A stretch of DNA of 58,775 nucleotides from assembly GCA_913777465.1 (NCBI GenBank), contig CAJYRQ010000016.1, positions 1-58,775 of the forward strand, written 5' to 3'. A model generated the notes under the pieces. The model worked only from the letters and a program-made list of their open reading frames with translations, did not search any database and had not been told where the DNA came from. Positions 45,232-54,630 of this stretch are shown here, one piece after another. Each line of letters begins with the position of its first letter. Within the stretch, counting starts at the first letter, position 1. The position numbers were made by a program, and so were the translations under genes. The DNA comes from an uncultured Chryseobacterium sp. GTDB taxonomy: Bacteria > Bacteroidota > Bacteroidia > Flavobacteriales > Weeksellaceae.

Positions 45232-45250
45232 AGGTCGCCTCTAAGAGGCT
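45232..45250. repeat. Short palindrome related to the 38.6-kb element
   Basis: ACAGGTCGCCTC-TAA-GAGGC: the palindrome GCCTC-TAA-GAGGC is at 45237-45249, preceded by ACAGGTCG, which matches the terminal repeat of 38589-38754. It sits between the GH10 and transporter genes. Confidence 0.7.
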
Positions 45251-45262
45251 CAATTGTCAGTA

Positions 45263-46717
45263 TCAATCCTCCTTTCTTCTTCTCTCTTTTAAATCCTGTT
45301 CGATCTGCATCTCCATCTTTTTGTTGATTTTATAAAAGAACAGCAGTCCGCAGGACAGGAAGAATGGAAGGGATGGGAAAATACTCACCAGCATTTTGGC
45401 TCCGGCAGCTACGGTTTCCGGCTGGACTACGTTTTCAGCGCCTTCCGAAGAAATATAACCGTAATGTCCGATAATGGACGAAACCAAAGAGCTTCCGATG
45501 CTCAATCCAACTTTTAACCCGACCATCATGGCGGAGAAAATAATCGCCGTGGCACGTCGGTTATTTTTCCATTCGGAATAATCGGCTACATCGGCAATCA
45601 TGGCCCAAAGCAGCGGGGTGCTGATTCCGTAAAAGAATCCGTGAAGAATCTGTGAAAGGAACATCAATCCTACCGACTTCGGCGGATAGAATATGAAAGC
45701 AACAATAAATAAGGTGGAAATAAACAAAGAAGCAATAAACGCATCTCTTTTACCGTATTTATCGGCAAATCTTTTGGAAAACGTAATTCCGACAATCATC
45801 ATGATGATCCCTCCGGCATTGAATAAACCGAAACCTGCTGATCTCGGGTCTTCGCCGAAGAAATTCATCCCGATGGAATTGAAAAAGTTCGTGATCGGTG
45901 AAATGAAAGAGGCCAGAGCCGGTTCATCCACGTAATTGTTGAAATAATACACATAAGAACCTCCTTTCATCGCCAGGGTAATGAAGATCAGCGCCGTTAC
46001 GGTAAGCATAATGATCCATGGCTTATTTTTGGAAAGGTCTTTCAGGTCTTCTTTCAGGCTTGATTTCTGATCGGAAGTCGGAATAATCCTTTCTTTTGTC
46101 GTAAAAAAAGTTATCAGCAACATCACCGAGCCGATAATCGCCAGCCAGGTCATTACCGTTTCGATACCCGCTGCTTTGTCGCCATGTCCTACGGATAAAA
46201 TGATGGGAAGCATGAATACCTGAACAAAGAACTGGGCAAACATTACCGCTACGAAACGATAGGAAGAAATGCTGTTTCGCTCTCCCATATCACCGGTAAT
46301 TACTCCGCTCAGTGCGGCATACGGCAGGTTATTGGCCGCATACAGTAACAAAAGTACGGAATAAGTAATAGCTGCATAGATCATTTTTCCTTTATAGGAA
46401 AAACCGGGTGTGCTGAAGGCAAGAAGTGCTGCAATCCCCAACGGAACGGCTGTAAATAAGATCCACGGACGGAATTTCCCCCATTTGGTTTTGGTACGGT
46501 CTGCCAGAGCACCGATCACCGGATTGAATCCGAAACCTGCGATAAGACCGACAATAAGAGTAATAATGGAAGCATCTTCCGGCTTGAGTCCGTAAATATC
46601 GGTATAAAAGTAAGCAAGGTACGTAACCAGGGTCTGAAAAACGAGGTTGGCCGCAAGATCACCTAAGCTGTAGCCTATTTTTTCGGATACTGATATTTTC
46701 TGTGGATGATTATTCAT
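45263..46717 (-). CDS. GPH-family sugar:cation symporter (MFS)
   Basis: 484 residues with about 12 transmembrane segments. 'KIGYSLGDLAANLVFQTLVTYLAYFYTDIYGL' at the N-terminus and 'PVIGALADRTKTKWGKFRPWIL' are typical of the glycoside-pentoside-hexuronide family (XynP, MelB, LacS-like). It should import xylosides or xylo-oligosaccharides across the inner membrane. It lies between the acetylesterase and GH10 genes. The specific sugar is inferred. Confidence 0.93.
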   Translation of the reverse strand: MNNHPQKISVSEKIGYSLGDLAANLVFQTLVTYLAYFYTDIYGLKPEDASIITLIVGLIAGFGFNPVIGALADRTKTKWGKFRPWILFTAVPLGIAALLAFSTPGFSYKGKMIYAAITYSVLLLLYAANNLPYAALSGVITGDMGERNSISSYRFVAVMFAQFFVQVFMLPIILSVGHGDKAAGIETVMTWLAIIGSVMLLITFFTTKERIIPTSDQKSSLKEDLKDLSKNKPWIIMLTVTALIFITLAMKGGSYVYYFNNYVDEPALASFISPITNFFNSIGMNFFGEDPRSAGFGLFNAGGIIMMIVGITFSKRFADKYGKRDAFIASLFISTLFIVAFIFYPPKSVGLMFLSQILHGFFYGISTPLLWAMIADVADYSEWKNNRRATAIIFSAMMVGLKVGLSIGSSLVSSIIGHYGYISSEGAENVVQPETVAAGAKMLVSIFPSLPFFLSCGLLFFYKINKKMEMQIEQDLKERRRKED

Positions 46718-46738
46718 TTTTAAAATATGAAGATTAAA

Positions 46739-48658
46739 TTATTTTTTTTCTGTTGTAAACGGTGAAGCGGGAAGCCCGGCCGTATTTTTCAGGTTGCCGT
46801 CAGGATTATCGGCCCAGTCGTAACGTACGGCTACCGGGTTTTTAACGGCATCGTTCCAGACCACGACTTTATTGCCTTCGGTTTTGGCTTTCGCCCAGGC
46901 CCAGCTTCCGTCTGAATTTTTGATGGCAAAGCCTTTTAGTTCGGCTACTCTTGCGAGATCATTGGTTCCGGTTCTGAAAGAAAGTATGATTCTGTTTCCT
47001 TCCGTTTTCATCGACTGATACACCGGTCCGTCGGCGACGATCTTCTTTTTATCGGCTATCTTCAGTGCCTGGAAAGCCAGGCGGTCACCGACTGCTTTTT
47101 TATTCAGCGGGTGGATGTCATTCCACTCCCCCACGTCAATGGTTACGGCCAGTCCGGTATTCGGAACGGTCTGTGAGACCAGGCGCTGCTGATCCCTCAG
47201 TTCCGCCCAGTTGCTTTCGATCGGCTGACTTTTGGTTTCCATGAAGTTGGCCAGCTGCACGATCAGGAACGGTGCGTTCTGCTCGTTCCACTTATTACGC
47301 CAGTCAGTAATCATGGTCGTCAGCAGGTCACCGTATTCTTTCGGTTTTCCGGTATTGCTTTCTCCCTGGTACCAGAGAAATCCTTTTACTTTATAGTTGG
47401 TGAGCGGATTGATCATTGAATTGTACAATCCGGTCGGTTTCCAGCGGATAAAGGTCTGTCCGGGAGCCACTCTCGTCATTTTTGCACCGACTTTATATTT
47501 CCAGTCTCCGGTAAGATCTATTTTCTGCCTTCCGACTTCCAGGTAATACGGCTTGTCGGCGATGAACTGTCCTCTTCCGCTTCCGTTGGTGATGCGCACT
47601 GTTATGATGTTCTTTCCATCCTTCAGTACACCTGCCGGAATGTCGTACCAGCGTGGCGGATATTCATAGGTTACATTTCCGACTTTTACGCCATTGATGT
47701 AAGTAACGTCGGCATCTTTTATCCTTCCTAAATTTAAAAAGGCAGGTTTCCCAGCTGATCCGGTCGGTACATTGATTTCTTTTCTTAACCAAACCGTTCC
47801 GTCAAACGATCCTTCCTGGTCTTCCCAAGATCCGGGAACCTTGATTGTTTTCCATCCGGAGTCATCAACATCCGCTTTTTCCCAATGCTGGGCCAGTCCG
47901 GGATCATTCTGATCAAGTTCGGCATACCAGGCTCTGCTGGCTGTCTGCTCACCGGATTCGGTAGATCTGATCAGGTCGTCATTCTGCCATTTTTTAGCTT
48001 CATCCAGATATTCAGGATATTTTTTCAGGGAATTGGTATCCATCCAGGCCTGAACCGGAGATCCCCCAAGGCTGGTGTGGATGATCCCCACCGGAACTTT
48101 ATCTTCGGCATTGATTTCTTTGGCAAAGAAATACGCTACCCCTGAAAAATCAAGAATGGTCTGCGGATCGGTAGATTGCCATTTACCACCGTCAAGCTCG
48201 GTCTGCGGCGTTTTGAAATTGTATTTCTGCGGTACCGTGAAGAACCTGATGTTTTTATTGTTGGCATTTTTAATTTCGTCACTGTATAGCGGAGTCAGCC
48301 TGCGCATCGGAAGCTCCATGTTGGATTGTCCGGAAGCTACCCATACATCACCGATCAGGATGTCTTTAAGCGTAATTTCGTTGATGGTCATTACATAAGG
48401 TCCGCCGGCTTTCAGTTCGGGAAGCATGATGTTCCAGTTACCGCTTTTGTCCGCACTGGTGGTATAGGTTTTATTTAGAAATTTTACATTCACCTTTTCA
48501 CCGGCGTCGGCCGAACCCCAGATTTTCAGCGGCATGTTCCGCTGCAGGATCATTCCGTCCGAAACCAGGGCAGGAAGCTTTACTTTGGCTTCCATCATGG
48601 AAAGGCTGAAAATGCTGATAATAAGAAAAGAAGCGGTTTTTGATTTATGGATATTCAT
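46739..48658 (-). CDS. Sialate O-acetylesterase-family carbohydrate esterase
   Basis: 639 residues with a signal peptide ('ASFLIISIFSLSMMEA'). The SGNH nucleophile Ser112 is in 'VASGQSNMELPM', 'WYQGESNTG' is the second block and 'WNDIHPLNK' holds the catalytic His. A jelly-roll-like insert lies in the middle ('GTVWLRKEINVPTGSAGKPAF', about 305-340), as in GH2-type sugar-binding domains. In xylan loci these proteins remove acetyl groups from xylose. It lies 20 nt downstream of the GH127 gene. Confidence 0.9.
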   Translation of the reverse strand: MNIHKSKTASFLIISIFSLSMMEAKVKLPALVSDGMILQRNMPLKIWGSADAGEKVNVKFLNKTYTTSADKSGNWNIMLPELKAGGPYVMTINEITLKDILIGDVWVASGQSNMELPMRRLTPLYSDEIKNANNKNIRFFTVPQKYNFKTPQTELDGGKWQSTDPQTILDFSGVAYFFAKEINAEDKVPVGIIHTSLGGSPVQAWMDTNSLKKYPEYLDEAKKWQNDDLIRSTESGEQTASRAWYAELDQNDPGLAQHWEKADVDDSGWKTIKVPGSWEDQEGSFDGTVWLRKEINVPTGSAGKPAFLNLGRIKDADVTYINGVKVGNVTYEYPPRWYDIPAGVLKDGKNIITVRITNGSGRGQFIADKPYYLEVGRQKIDLTGDWKYKVGAKMTRVAPGQTFIRWKPTGLYNSMINPLTNYKVKGFLWYQGESNTGKPKEYGDLLTTMITDWRNKWNEQNAPFLIVQLANFMETKSQPIESNWAELRDQQRLVSQTVPNTGLAVTIDVGEWNDIHPLNKKAVGDRLAFQALKIADKKKIVADGPVYQSMKTEGNRIILSFRTGTNDLARVAELKGFAIKNSDGSWAWAKAKTEGNKVVVWNDAVKNPVAVRYDWADNPDGNLKNTAGLPASPFTTEKK

Positions 48659-48678
48659 GGAGTGAACTGTTATTTAAA

Positions 48679-51060
48679 TTACCTGATGGATTTTTCATAG
48701 TTTTGAGTAAGAAGCCTGACTTCAACGATTTTTGAAGTTATGGCCTGGTCTTCTGCAAAGAATTTTATCGCAAGATTTTCTTTATTTTTCTCGGAATCCG
48801 GCACCGGTAACAGCAGGTACTGCGGTGAATTTCCGGCTTTGCCTTCGAGTTTTTTACTTAAAATTTTCTTACCGTTGATTTCGGCATTCAGCATACGCCC
48901 GGCATTATTATCGAAGTACAATACATAAAGGAAAGCTGCATTTTTACCGGAGTTCTTCATTCGGTAGCTGAACCAGCCCTTAGCATCACGGAAATGCCGG
49001 TCTTCCATATATCCTGTGTTGGAATCCTTGCTTTCAAAGAAATGATCGGATTCCGGCTGCTGTTCGCCCAGCTGGATCTTATCGATGGTGATCCGGTCGA
49101 GCTTTCTGGTTTCGGCTTCTTCCAGGGATCTCTGTTTTTGTACAGCCTGTATCTTGTCGCGGTCTGCCTGCGGCCAGTAAAGGATGTACCGTTCTTCCCG
49201 GATGGTATAAAACGGAACCAGCTGAAGCCCTCTGCCGAATTTATCGGAAGGATATAATCCGTTGATGCTGAACGAAAGGTCTTTACCGTTTAACGGCTGA
49301 ACATGGTTCAGGACTTCCGATGCATTACCTTCGATCACAGGAATTTCGTTTAAAGGAATCTGCGGACCGTGGGCAATATGCCCGCCGCGGCTGTCATCTG
49401 CCAGAAGCCCCTGCTGGTTTTCTTTTCCGTAAGGTGCAGCTAAAACTACAGGACCGTATTTAAAGGCATAATAAGCCGACTGATCCGGCAGCTGCTCTGC
49501 GGTAAGATGCATGGGCATTTTCATTTCTACGGCATCGCCTTTTTTCCACTTTCTTTTGATATTGATATAACCGTCTGAATCGACAGGCACATTGATATTT
49601 TTTGAATTAACGGAAACGACGATCTGTGCGGCATTCGTCCATTCCGGAGCCCTCAGTTTAAGGTTGATTTCGGATTTCGGAGCGACTTCAAAAATTAGTT
49701 TTGTGGAAGGATTCTGCGGGAAGCTGTTTTCCTGTTTCAGCACCATTTTCTTCTCTGCCCATTTCAGAACGGATGGAATAAAAAGATTTATATACAGGTC
49801 GTTATCTGTGTGCGCATAAATCATTTCGCCGTATTTGGCGTGGTTTTCCATCCCTGAACCGACACAGCACCAGAAGCTGGTCTGCGGCTGCGAATACACC
49901 CGGTAATGTCCGGGACGCATCGGTGTAAAATATACGAAGCCGCCTTTGTCATGATTTTCCGTGGAAAGGATATGGTTGTACAGGGCCAGCTCGTAATAAT
50001 CCATGTAATAGGATTTGGGCAGTGTGGCAAAAAGCTGTCCTGTCAGTTTCAGCATATTATAGGTATTGCAGGTTTCAGGGCCTTCAATACTTTTGATCAT
50101 GCTGCTGAAATCGTTAACCGGATTGAAGTGCTCGCTTACGCTGTTTCCACCGATGGCAGAAGATCGTCTCTCTGTCACGTTGTGCCAGAAAAAATCGGTC
50201 GCTGCACTCCAGGAAGCATTATTTTCAAGATCGGCAATACGCTTGTAGCCGATCACTTTCGGGATCTGCGTATTGGCGTGGATTCCCGTGAGTTTATCTT
50301 CACCGTTCAGCAGCGGGTTCAGGATCGCCTGATGCGAAAACCGGTGTGCCAGCTGAAGGTATTTTTTATTTTGGGTAATATCATAAACGTCGGCAAAGAC
50401 TTCATTCAGCCCGCCGTGCTCGCTGCGGAGCATATCCTGGATCTGTTCATCGGAAAGTCCGGATACTTCATTGGCCATCCAGTCCGTTAATCGTATCAGC
50501 ATCGCTTTTGCCTTTTCATTTCCTGCATACCAGTAAGCATCACGCAGCCCGGAATAGGTTTTATGGATATTGTATAAAGGAACCCAACGGTCATTCAGTC
50601 CGAAGCCGGAAGCCCGGATGTTTCCTGCCGCGATTTCGTTCCAGATCTTTTTACCGTTCGGAATCCCGGAAACATAGCCGTCACCTGAAGCTTTCTGGCA
50701 GCGTTCCAGCTCATCGATCATATAGTCGAGACGCTGCTTGACTTTGGTATCGCCTGTGGAAGCATACATCAGTGCCAGGGCTGAAAGATAATGCCCGCCG
50801 ATATGCCCGTCGAGTCCGGTATTTTCCCAGTTGGGATAATTCACGGCTTTAGCGGGAAGACCTGCCTCCTTCAGATAAGGGGCCAGCAACCGGTCCGGTT
50901 CCATGGCCATGATGTATCCTTTGTCCGCCTGCATCGCTTTGTTGAAGACACTTTCTGTCAACTGCACCGTATTCAGTGGAAAATACCGGATGTTTTTCTT
51001 CACCTGAGCAAAGGTAATAGCCGTAAAACCCAGGAATAATAAAGACAGTTTTCTATTCAT
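48679..51060 (-). CDS. GH127 beta-L-arabinofuranosidase-family protein
   Basis: 793 residues with a signal peptide ('LSLLFLGFTAITFAQ'). The (alpha/alpha)6 barrel holds 'HIGGHYLSALALMYASTGD'. The zinc-cysteine active-site residues match those described for HypBA1: Glu329 and Cys331 ('GPETCNT') and Cys398/Cys399 ('SFWCCVGSGMENH'), the first of the pair being the nucleophile. It removes beta-L-arabinofuranose or a related pentose from glycan side chains in the periplasm. First gene of the xylan operon. Confidence 0.93.
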   Translation of the reverse strand: MNRKLSLLFLGFTAITFAQVKKNIRYFPLNTVQLTESVFNKAMQADKGYIMAMEPDRLLAPYLKEAGLPAKAVNYPNWENTGLDGHIGGHYLSALALMYASTGDTKVKQRLDYMIDELERCQKASGDGYVSGIPNGKKIWNEIAAGNIRASGFGLNDRWVPLYNIHKTYSGLRDAYWYAGNEKAKAMLIRLTDWMANEVSGLSDEQIQDMLRSEHGGLNEVFADVYDITQNKKYLQLAHRFSHQAILNPLLNGEDKLTGIHANTQIPKVIGYKRIADLENNASWSAATDFFWHNVTERRSSAIGGNSVSEHFNPVNDFSSMIKSIEGPETCNTYNMLKLTGQLFATLPKSYYMDYYELALYNHILSTENHDKGGFVYFTPMRPGHYRVYSQPQTSFWCCVGSGMENHAKYGEMIYAHTDNDLYINLFIPSVLKWAEKKMVLKQENSFPQNPSTKLIFEVAPKSEINLKLRAPEWTNAAQIVVSVNSKNINVPVDSDGYINIKRKWKKGDAVEMKMPMHLTAEQLPDQSAYYAFKYGPVVLAAPYGKENQQGLLADDSRGGHIAHGPQIPLNEIPVIEGNASEVLNHVQPLNGKDLSFSINGLYPSDKFGRGLQLVPFYTIREERYILYWPQADRDKIQAVQKQRSLEEAETRKLDRITIDKIQLGEQQPESDHFFESKDSNTGYMEDRHFRDAKGWFSYRMKNSGKNAAFLYVLYFDNNAGRMLNAEINGKKILSKKLEGKAGNSPQYLLLPVPDSEKNKENLAIKFFAEDQAITSKIVEVRLLTQNYEKSIR

Positions 51061-51506
51061 TATTAAATGTTATTTCAACATTTCTAAAATAACAGAAAGA
51101 ATCTATATACAAAACAATTTGTAAAAATGAGGAAGCATATCCATCAAAAAACCTATTCCTACCGGACCTTATAACGGGTAAATCCGCTCTACCTTATCAT
51201 AAAAAATAAGATTATCAACAAATCCAAGAATCAGATTAATACCTTTAAACCGGCACTATTTAAAACAGATAGGAAGTATTTGTACAGAATTGTCAATTAT
51301 ATCCTGAAATACTTATCGTATTTTTGAGATTAAGCCTGAAAAATGATTCCGCGGCAGCTGAATTTACAAATTGTTAAACTTTAACATAATTTTAACATTA
51401 CATTCATATAGATTTAATGTGTTTTGCATCGTTTTTTCAGATTTAAAATGGATTATTAATGCCCAAAAATGATTCTAAGATAAGGTATTTTCAGAAATAC
51501 AGAAGA

Positions 51507-51526
51507 TTTTACACAAAAGTGTAAAA
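51507..51526. promoter_or_regulatory. Palindrome TTTTACAC-N4-GTGTAAAA, regulator operator candidate
   Basis: Perfect 8-bp arms, 60 nt ahead of the regulator ATG and 37 nt upstream of its -7 element. It is the best dyad in the divergent region. Its ACAC/GTGT half-sites recur near the transaldolase operon. Confidence 0.6.
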
Positions 51527-51563
51527 AACACATTTGTTTCCGGACTTGCCGTGATAAAAGCTT

Positions 51564-51571
51564 TATCTTTG
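51564..51571 (+). promoter_or_regulatory. Putative -7 promoter of the regulator
   Basis: TATCTTTG fits TAnnTTTG and stands 14 nt before the ATG at 51586. TTTG at 51533-51536 may act as the -33 element although the spacing is long. Confidence 0.5.
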
Positions 51572-51585
51572 TATAAAATAAAACG

Positions 51586-52272
51586 ATGGAACAGGATTAT
51601 TCCCAATATCCCAGACATTTGGTTGCAGTAGACTGCATTATCTTCGGATTCGACGGCGAGCATCTTAAGATCCTCCTGGTCAAGAGGAATTTTGAGCCTC
51701 AGCTGGGAGAATGGTCTCTGATGGGTGGATTTGTCGGAAACGAGGAAACAGCGGATGACGCAGCCCAACGGGTGCTCCACACGCTTACCGGGCTTGAAAA
51801 CATTTACCTGGAACAGCTGAATTCCTATACTGAAATCCAAAGAGAGCCGACGGCACGGATTATTTCAATTTCCTATTACGCCCTGATCCATATTGAAAAG
51901 GACCTCCAGATCAACGAAAACTACAGCGCCCAGTGGTTTGAACTCCAGAATGCGCCAAACCTGATCTTCGACCATAATGAAATGGTGAAAGACGCCGTCC
52001 TGAGGCTGAGAAGGCGGGCTTCCACACGACCGATCGGATTCGAGCTGCTGCCGGAAAAATTCACGATGAAAGACCTTCAGAATCTGTATGAAGCGATTTT
52101 CAGCGAAACCTTTGATAAGAGGAATTTTACCAGCAAGATTAACGGAATGGACATCCTGGTGAAAACGGATGAAAAAGATATGACGTCTTCCAAAAAAGGG
52201 TCTTTTCTTTACCGTTTCGATGAGAAGAAATACAATAAGAAGATTTCGCAGGGATTTATGTTTAAAATGTAG
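51586..52272 (+). CDS. NrtR/AraR-type transcriptional regulator, second copy
   Basis: 228 residues: Nudix fold ('CIIFGFDGEHLKILLVKRNF' onward) and a C-terminal winged helix ('PIGFELLPEKFTMKDLQNLYE'). The box begins G48-x5-E54, but the catalytic part is R62-V-L-H-T-L-T-G69-L, so the metal-binding glutamates are missing. The layout matches the regulator at 18621, with which it shares the 'PIG-LLPEKFT' linker. Divergent from the xylan operon, it is the obvious local regulator; an arabinose- or xylose-type ligand is inferred. It is monocistronic. Confidence 0.9.
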   Translation: MEQDYSQYPRHLVAVDCIIFGFDGEHLKILLVKRNFEPQLGEWSLMGGFVGNEETADDAAQRVLHTLTGLENIYLEQLNSYTEIQREPTARIISISYYALIHIEKDLQINENYSAQWFELQNAPNLIFDHNEMVKDAVLRLRRRASTRPIGFELLPEKFTMKDLQNLYEAIFSETFDKRNFTSKINGMDILVKTDEKDMTSSKKGSFLYRFDEKKYNKKISQGFMFKM

Positions 52273-52509
52273 GGTTGTTTAACCGTAAGCAAGGTTATTA
52301 AGCCTCTTAACACATGAGACAAATCAGATTATAGTTTGGTATTGCGCATATTTTTAGATCACATGAAATAAAAATCAAAGATTTTACGAAGATTTGTGCT
52401 GTTAAATTTTGCATCTGTGTCGCCTTAGATTCAAGGATAAGCCTTCTTCTGACGGTTGAGCAGAACAAAAGCCACGACCATGCGTGAAATTTGCGAAGAC
52501 CTTTGAACA

Positions 52510-52650
52510 CTCCTTTTGTCATTTCGAAGAAATCCAGACGCGAATCTTTCCCTTGCTTCTCTGCTACTATGCTAGATTCAGAATGACAGGCGGGAGGTTG
52601 AATTGTTATTATTTAAAATAACACCATCCGGTGGCTGAGCGGCGCCTAAG
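52510..52650. repeat. Diverged repeat related to the 7.8-kb elements, partly inverted
   Basis: TTTTGTCATTTCGAAGAAATC (about 52514) resembles the TTTGTCATTCCGTAGGAATC block at 7930, and CCGGTGGCTGAGCGG (52628-52642) is the exact complement of 15 nt at 7809-7823. It is part of the 443-nt gap 52273-52715, in which I see no gene. Confidence 0.6.
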
Positions 52651-52715
52651 CCACACAATTATTCATTTTTAATTTTCTAATGACAGAAAATCAGCTTTCA
52701 AATACAGATACGTTA

Positions 52716-54620
52716 CTACAGGCTTCCGGTAAATTTCATTCGGATGCCCTGCTGGAAGTTGCTGATGGTTTTGAAAATTTCGATCAGGGTTACCCGTTCG
52801 ATTTTGGTGAGGCGGCTGATTTCAATATAATTATCCGGCATTTTCTTTTCGATGTTGATCTGGTACACCTGGTTTTTCAAACGCAACGCCATCAGGTAGT
52901 AATACGAATGGTGAAGCTCCTGGTACTGTTCTTTGGTAAAAACTCCTGCCTTAAGAAGTTCCTTCATCCGCTCGCCGGTATTTTCATTATTGATCCCGTT
53001 TTTCAACGCATATACCCGGAGCAGGTCGACAATCGGGCTCATCGCCGTTTTGATGTCGAAGACTTCCGCTTTGCCGATGGTCTGGGTCTTGATCCTTTTG
53101 AAAAAGGTTAAAGGAGCTTCGTATTGGAGGGCATTTTTGGCAATAAAGGTAAAAAACCTTTCATTCGGAACCCGAAGCTGATCCTGGATAAAATCTTTCA
53201 GTTCGTTTATGATGGTTTCTTCTCCATAGATGTAACGGCAGTCGAAAAGGGTAGAAAATTTCATGGCATTTTCGGGAACCGTTTCATTGATCCATTCTTC
53301 GTAATTCCGTTTCCAGTGGGACAGCGAATGGGTCCATTTCGGATTGCTGGCCATAAATTCACCTTTGCAGTAGACAAAACCGATGGTATTGAGATCGTCG
53401 GAAACCCTTTTGGCAAAGCTCAGGAAATATTCACGAACCATTTCGCGTTGTTCATTGGCTTTGTCCTCATAAATGATGCCGTTATCCTGGTCGGTGCTTA
53501 AAGTCTGCTCTTTTCTTCCTTCACTTCCGGTGACCATAAATACAAATTTCGCCGGCGGTTTCCCGATCTGGCGGATCACATTTTCAATTACTTTTACGGT
53601 GATGGTATCGGCAATGGTGGTAATAATCTGGCTGGCGATTTCCCCGTGAACGCCGCGGCCCAGCAGCTGGTTGATCATATCCGGGACCTGAAGCCACTTT
53701 TTCCGGAGTTCCGCCGTTGTACCGGCCTGCTTTACCGACTGTATAAAGACCAGGGGCGACTGTGCCTGCTCGCTCAGCAACCGGTTCCTGCTCAGAAATC
53801 CTGCCATATCGCCGTCTTTTTCTACCAATAAATAGCGTGTTTTGGTTTTAAACATCATCAGCACCGCCTCATAAAGATAAGCCTCGCTGGAAATAGAAAC
53901 AATGGGATTATCCATTACTTCTTGTACAGCTTTCTGCGGATCGATGCATTGGGCAATCACATTATCCCGCAAGGTAATATCCGTAACATAACCGATAATT
54001 TTCTGATCGGTTTCCCGACGGATAAATAAACAGCTTACCTTGTTTTTCGCCATGATCCGGGCGGCTTCAAAAATCGGCGTGCTTTCAGTACACGAAACGA
54101 TATCTTTAAAAGCAATGCTTTTTATTTTCCTGGAATACAATTGATCCGCCGCAAAATAACTTTCCTCAAAAGACGCCGGTGTTTTCACAAAATGCGCGAA
54201 CTCTTCATCCAGCATTTTCTTCCCGAAATCCGAAGTGAAGTAATGAAAAAAATCTTCATAGGCATTACAGAGCTCGGTAAATTCTCTTTTAGGAAGCGTA
54301 TACACAACAGTTCCTTTTTTCGCCATTACTGATTTTAAAGCCCGGACCCTGTTCAGCACCACGGAGATTCCCCCGAAACAGTACGGCGAATGGTGAACTT
54401 CGATGCATCTTTTATTCTGCGAAGCGTCAAAGAAAAACGTTTCATACCCTCCTTCCATAATGACATCCACACCCTGCATTTCGGTAACTTCCTGACGGTA
54501 GGCCAGTGTCTCTTTGGGAAATATTTTTTTCTGCATGCTTTCGGAGACTTCCTGCAGCACGCTTTCGGGCAAAAGGCTGAAAGGTGGTGTTTTTTGTAAA
54601 AGCGGGATCAGATATTCCAT
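52716..54620 (-). CDS. cNMP-binding/CBS/DUF294 nucleotidyltransferase-like protein
   Basis: 634 residues: a cyclic-nucleotide-binding-like N-terminal domain (about 1-140), two CBS motifs (about 165-285, 'ARIMAKNKVSCLFIRRE', 'AVLMMFKTKTRYLLVEKDG'), a DUF294 nucleotidyltransferase-like domain with 'MVTGSEGRKEQTLSTDQDNGIIY' (Gly-Ser plus DxD-like motif), and a C-terminal DUF294_C helical region. It probably binds adenine nucleotides and may modify a partner. It is 10 nt downstream of a DEDD exonuclease gene. In related genomes this pair often accompanies an acetate symporter. Confidence 0.9.
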   Translation of the reverse strand: MEYLIPLLQKTPPFSLLPESVLQEVSESMQKKIFPKETLAYRQEVTEMQGVDVIMEGGYETFFFDASQNKRCIEVHHSPYCFGGISVVLNRVRALKSVMAKKGTVVYTLPKREFTELCNAYEDFFHYFTSDFGKKMLDEEFAHFVKTPASFEESYFAADQLYSRKIKSIAFKDIVSCTESTPIFEAARIMAKNKVSCLFIRRETDQKIIGYVTDITLRDNVIAQCIDPQKAVQEVMDNPIVSISSEAYLYEAVLMMFKTKTRYLLVEKDGDMAGFLSRNRLLSEQAQSPLVFIQSVKQAGTTAELRKKWLQVPDMINQLLGRGVHGEIASQIITTIADTITVKVIENVIRQIGKPPAKFVFMVTGSEGRKEQTLSTDQDNGIIYEDKANEQREMVREYFLSFAKRVSDDLNTIGFVYCKGEFMASNPKWTHSLSHWKRNYEEWINETVPENAMKFSTLFDCRYIYGEETIINELKDFIQDQLRVPNERFFTFIAKNALQYEAPLTFFKRIKTQTIGKAEVFDIKTAMSPIVDLLRVYALKNGINNENTGERMKELLKAGVFTKEQYQELHHSYYYLMALRLKNQVYQINIEKKMPDNYIEISRLTKIERVTLIEIFKTISNFQQGIRMKFTGSL

Positions 54621-54630
54621 AGGTCGATTA

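Larger units (their letters stand above)
51061..51585. promoter_or_regulatory. Divergent control region of the xylan operon and its regulator
   Basis: 525 nt, AT-rich, no gene. It holds the 20-bp dyad at 51507-51526 and a -7 element at 51564-51571. Several smaller AT-rich dyads near 51360-51430 are not distinctive. Confidence 0.5.

Noticed and set aside
52680-53111. 143-codon plus-strand frame starting MTENQLSNTDTLL
   Set aside because: From 52716 on it is antisense to the 634-residue cNMP/CBS/DUF294 gene, whose domain motifs are clear.
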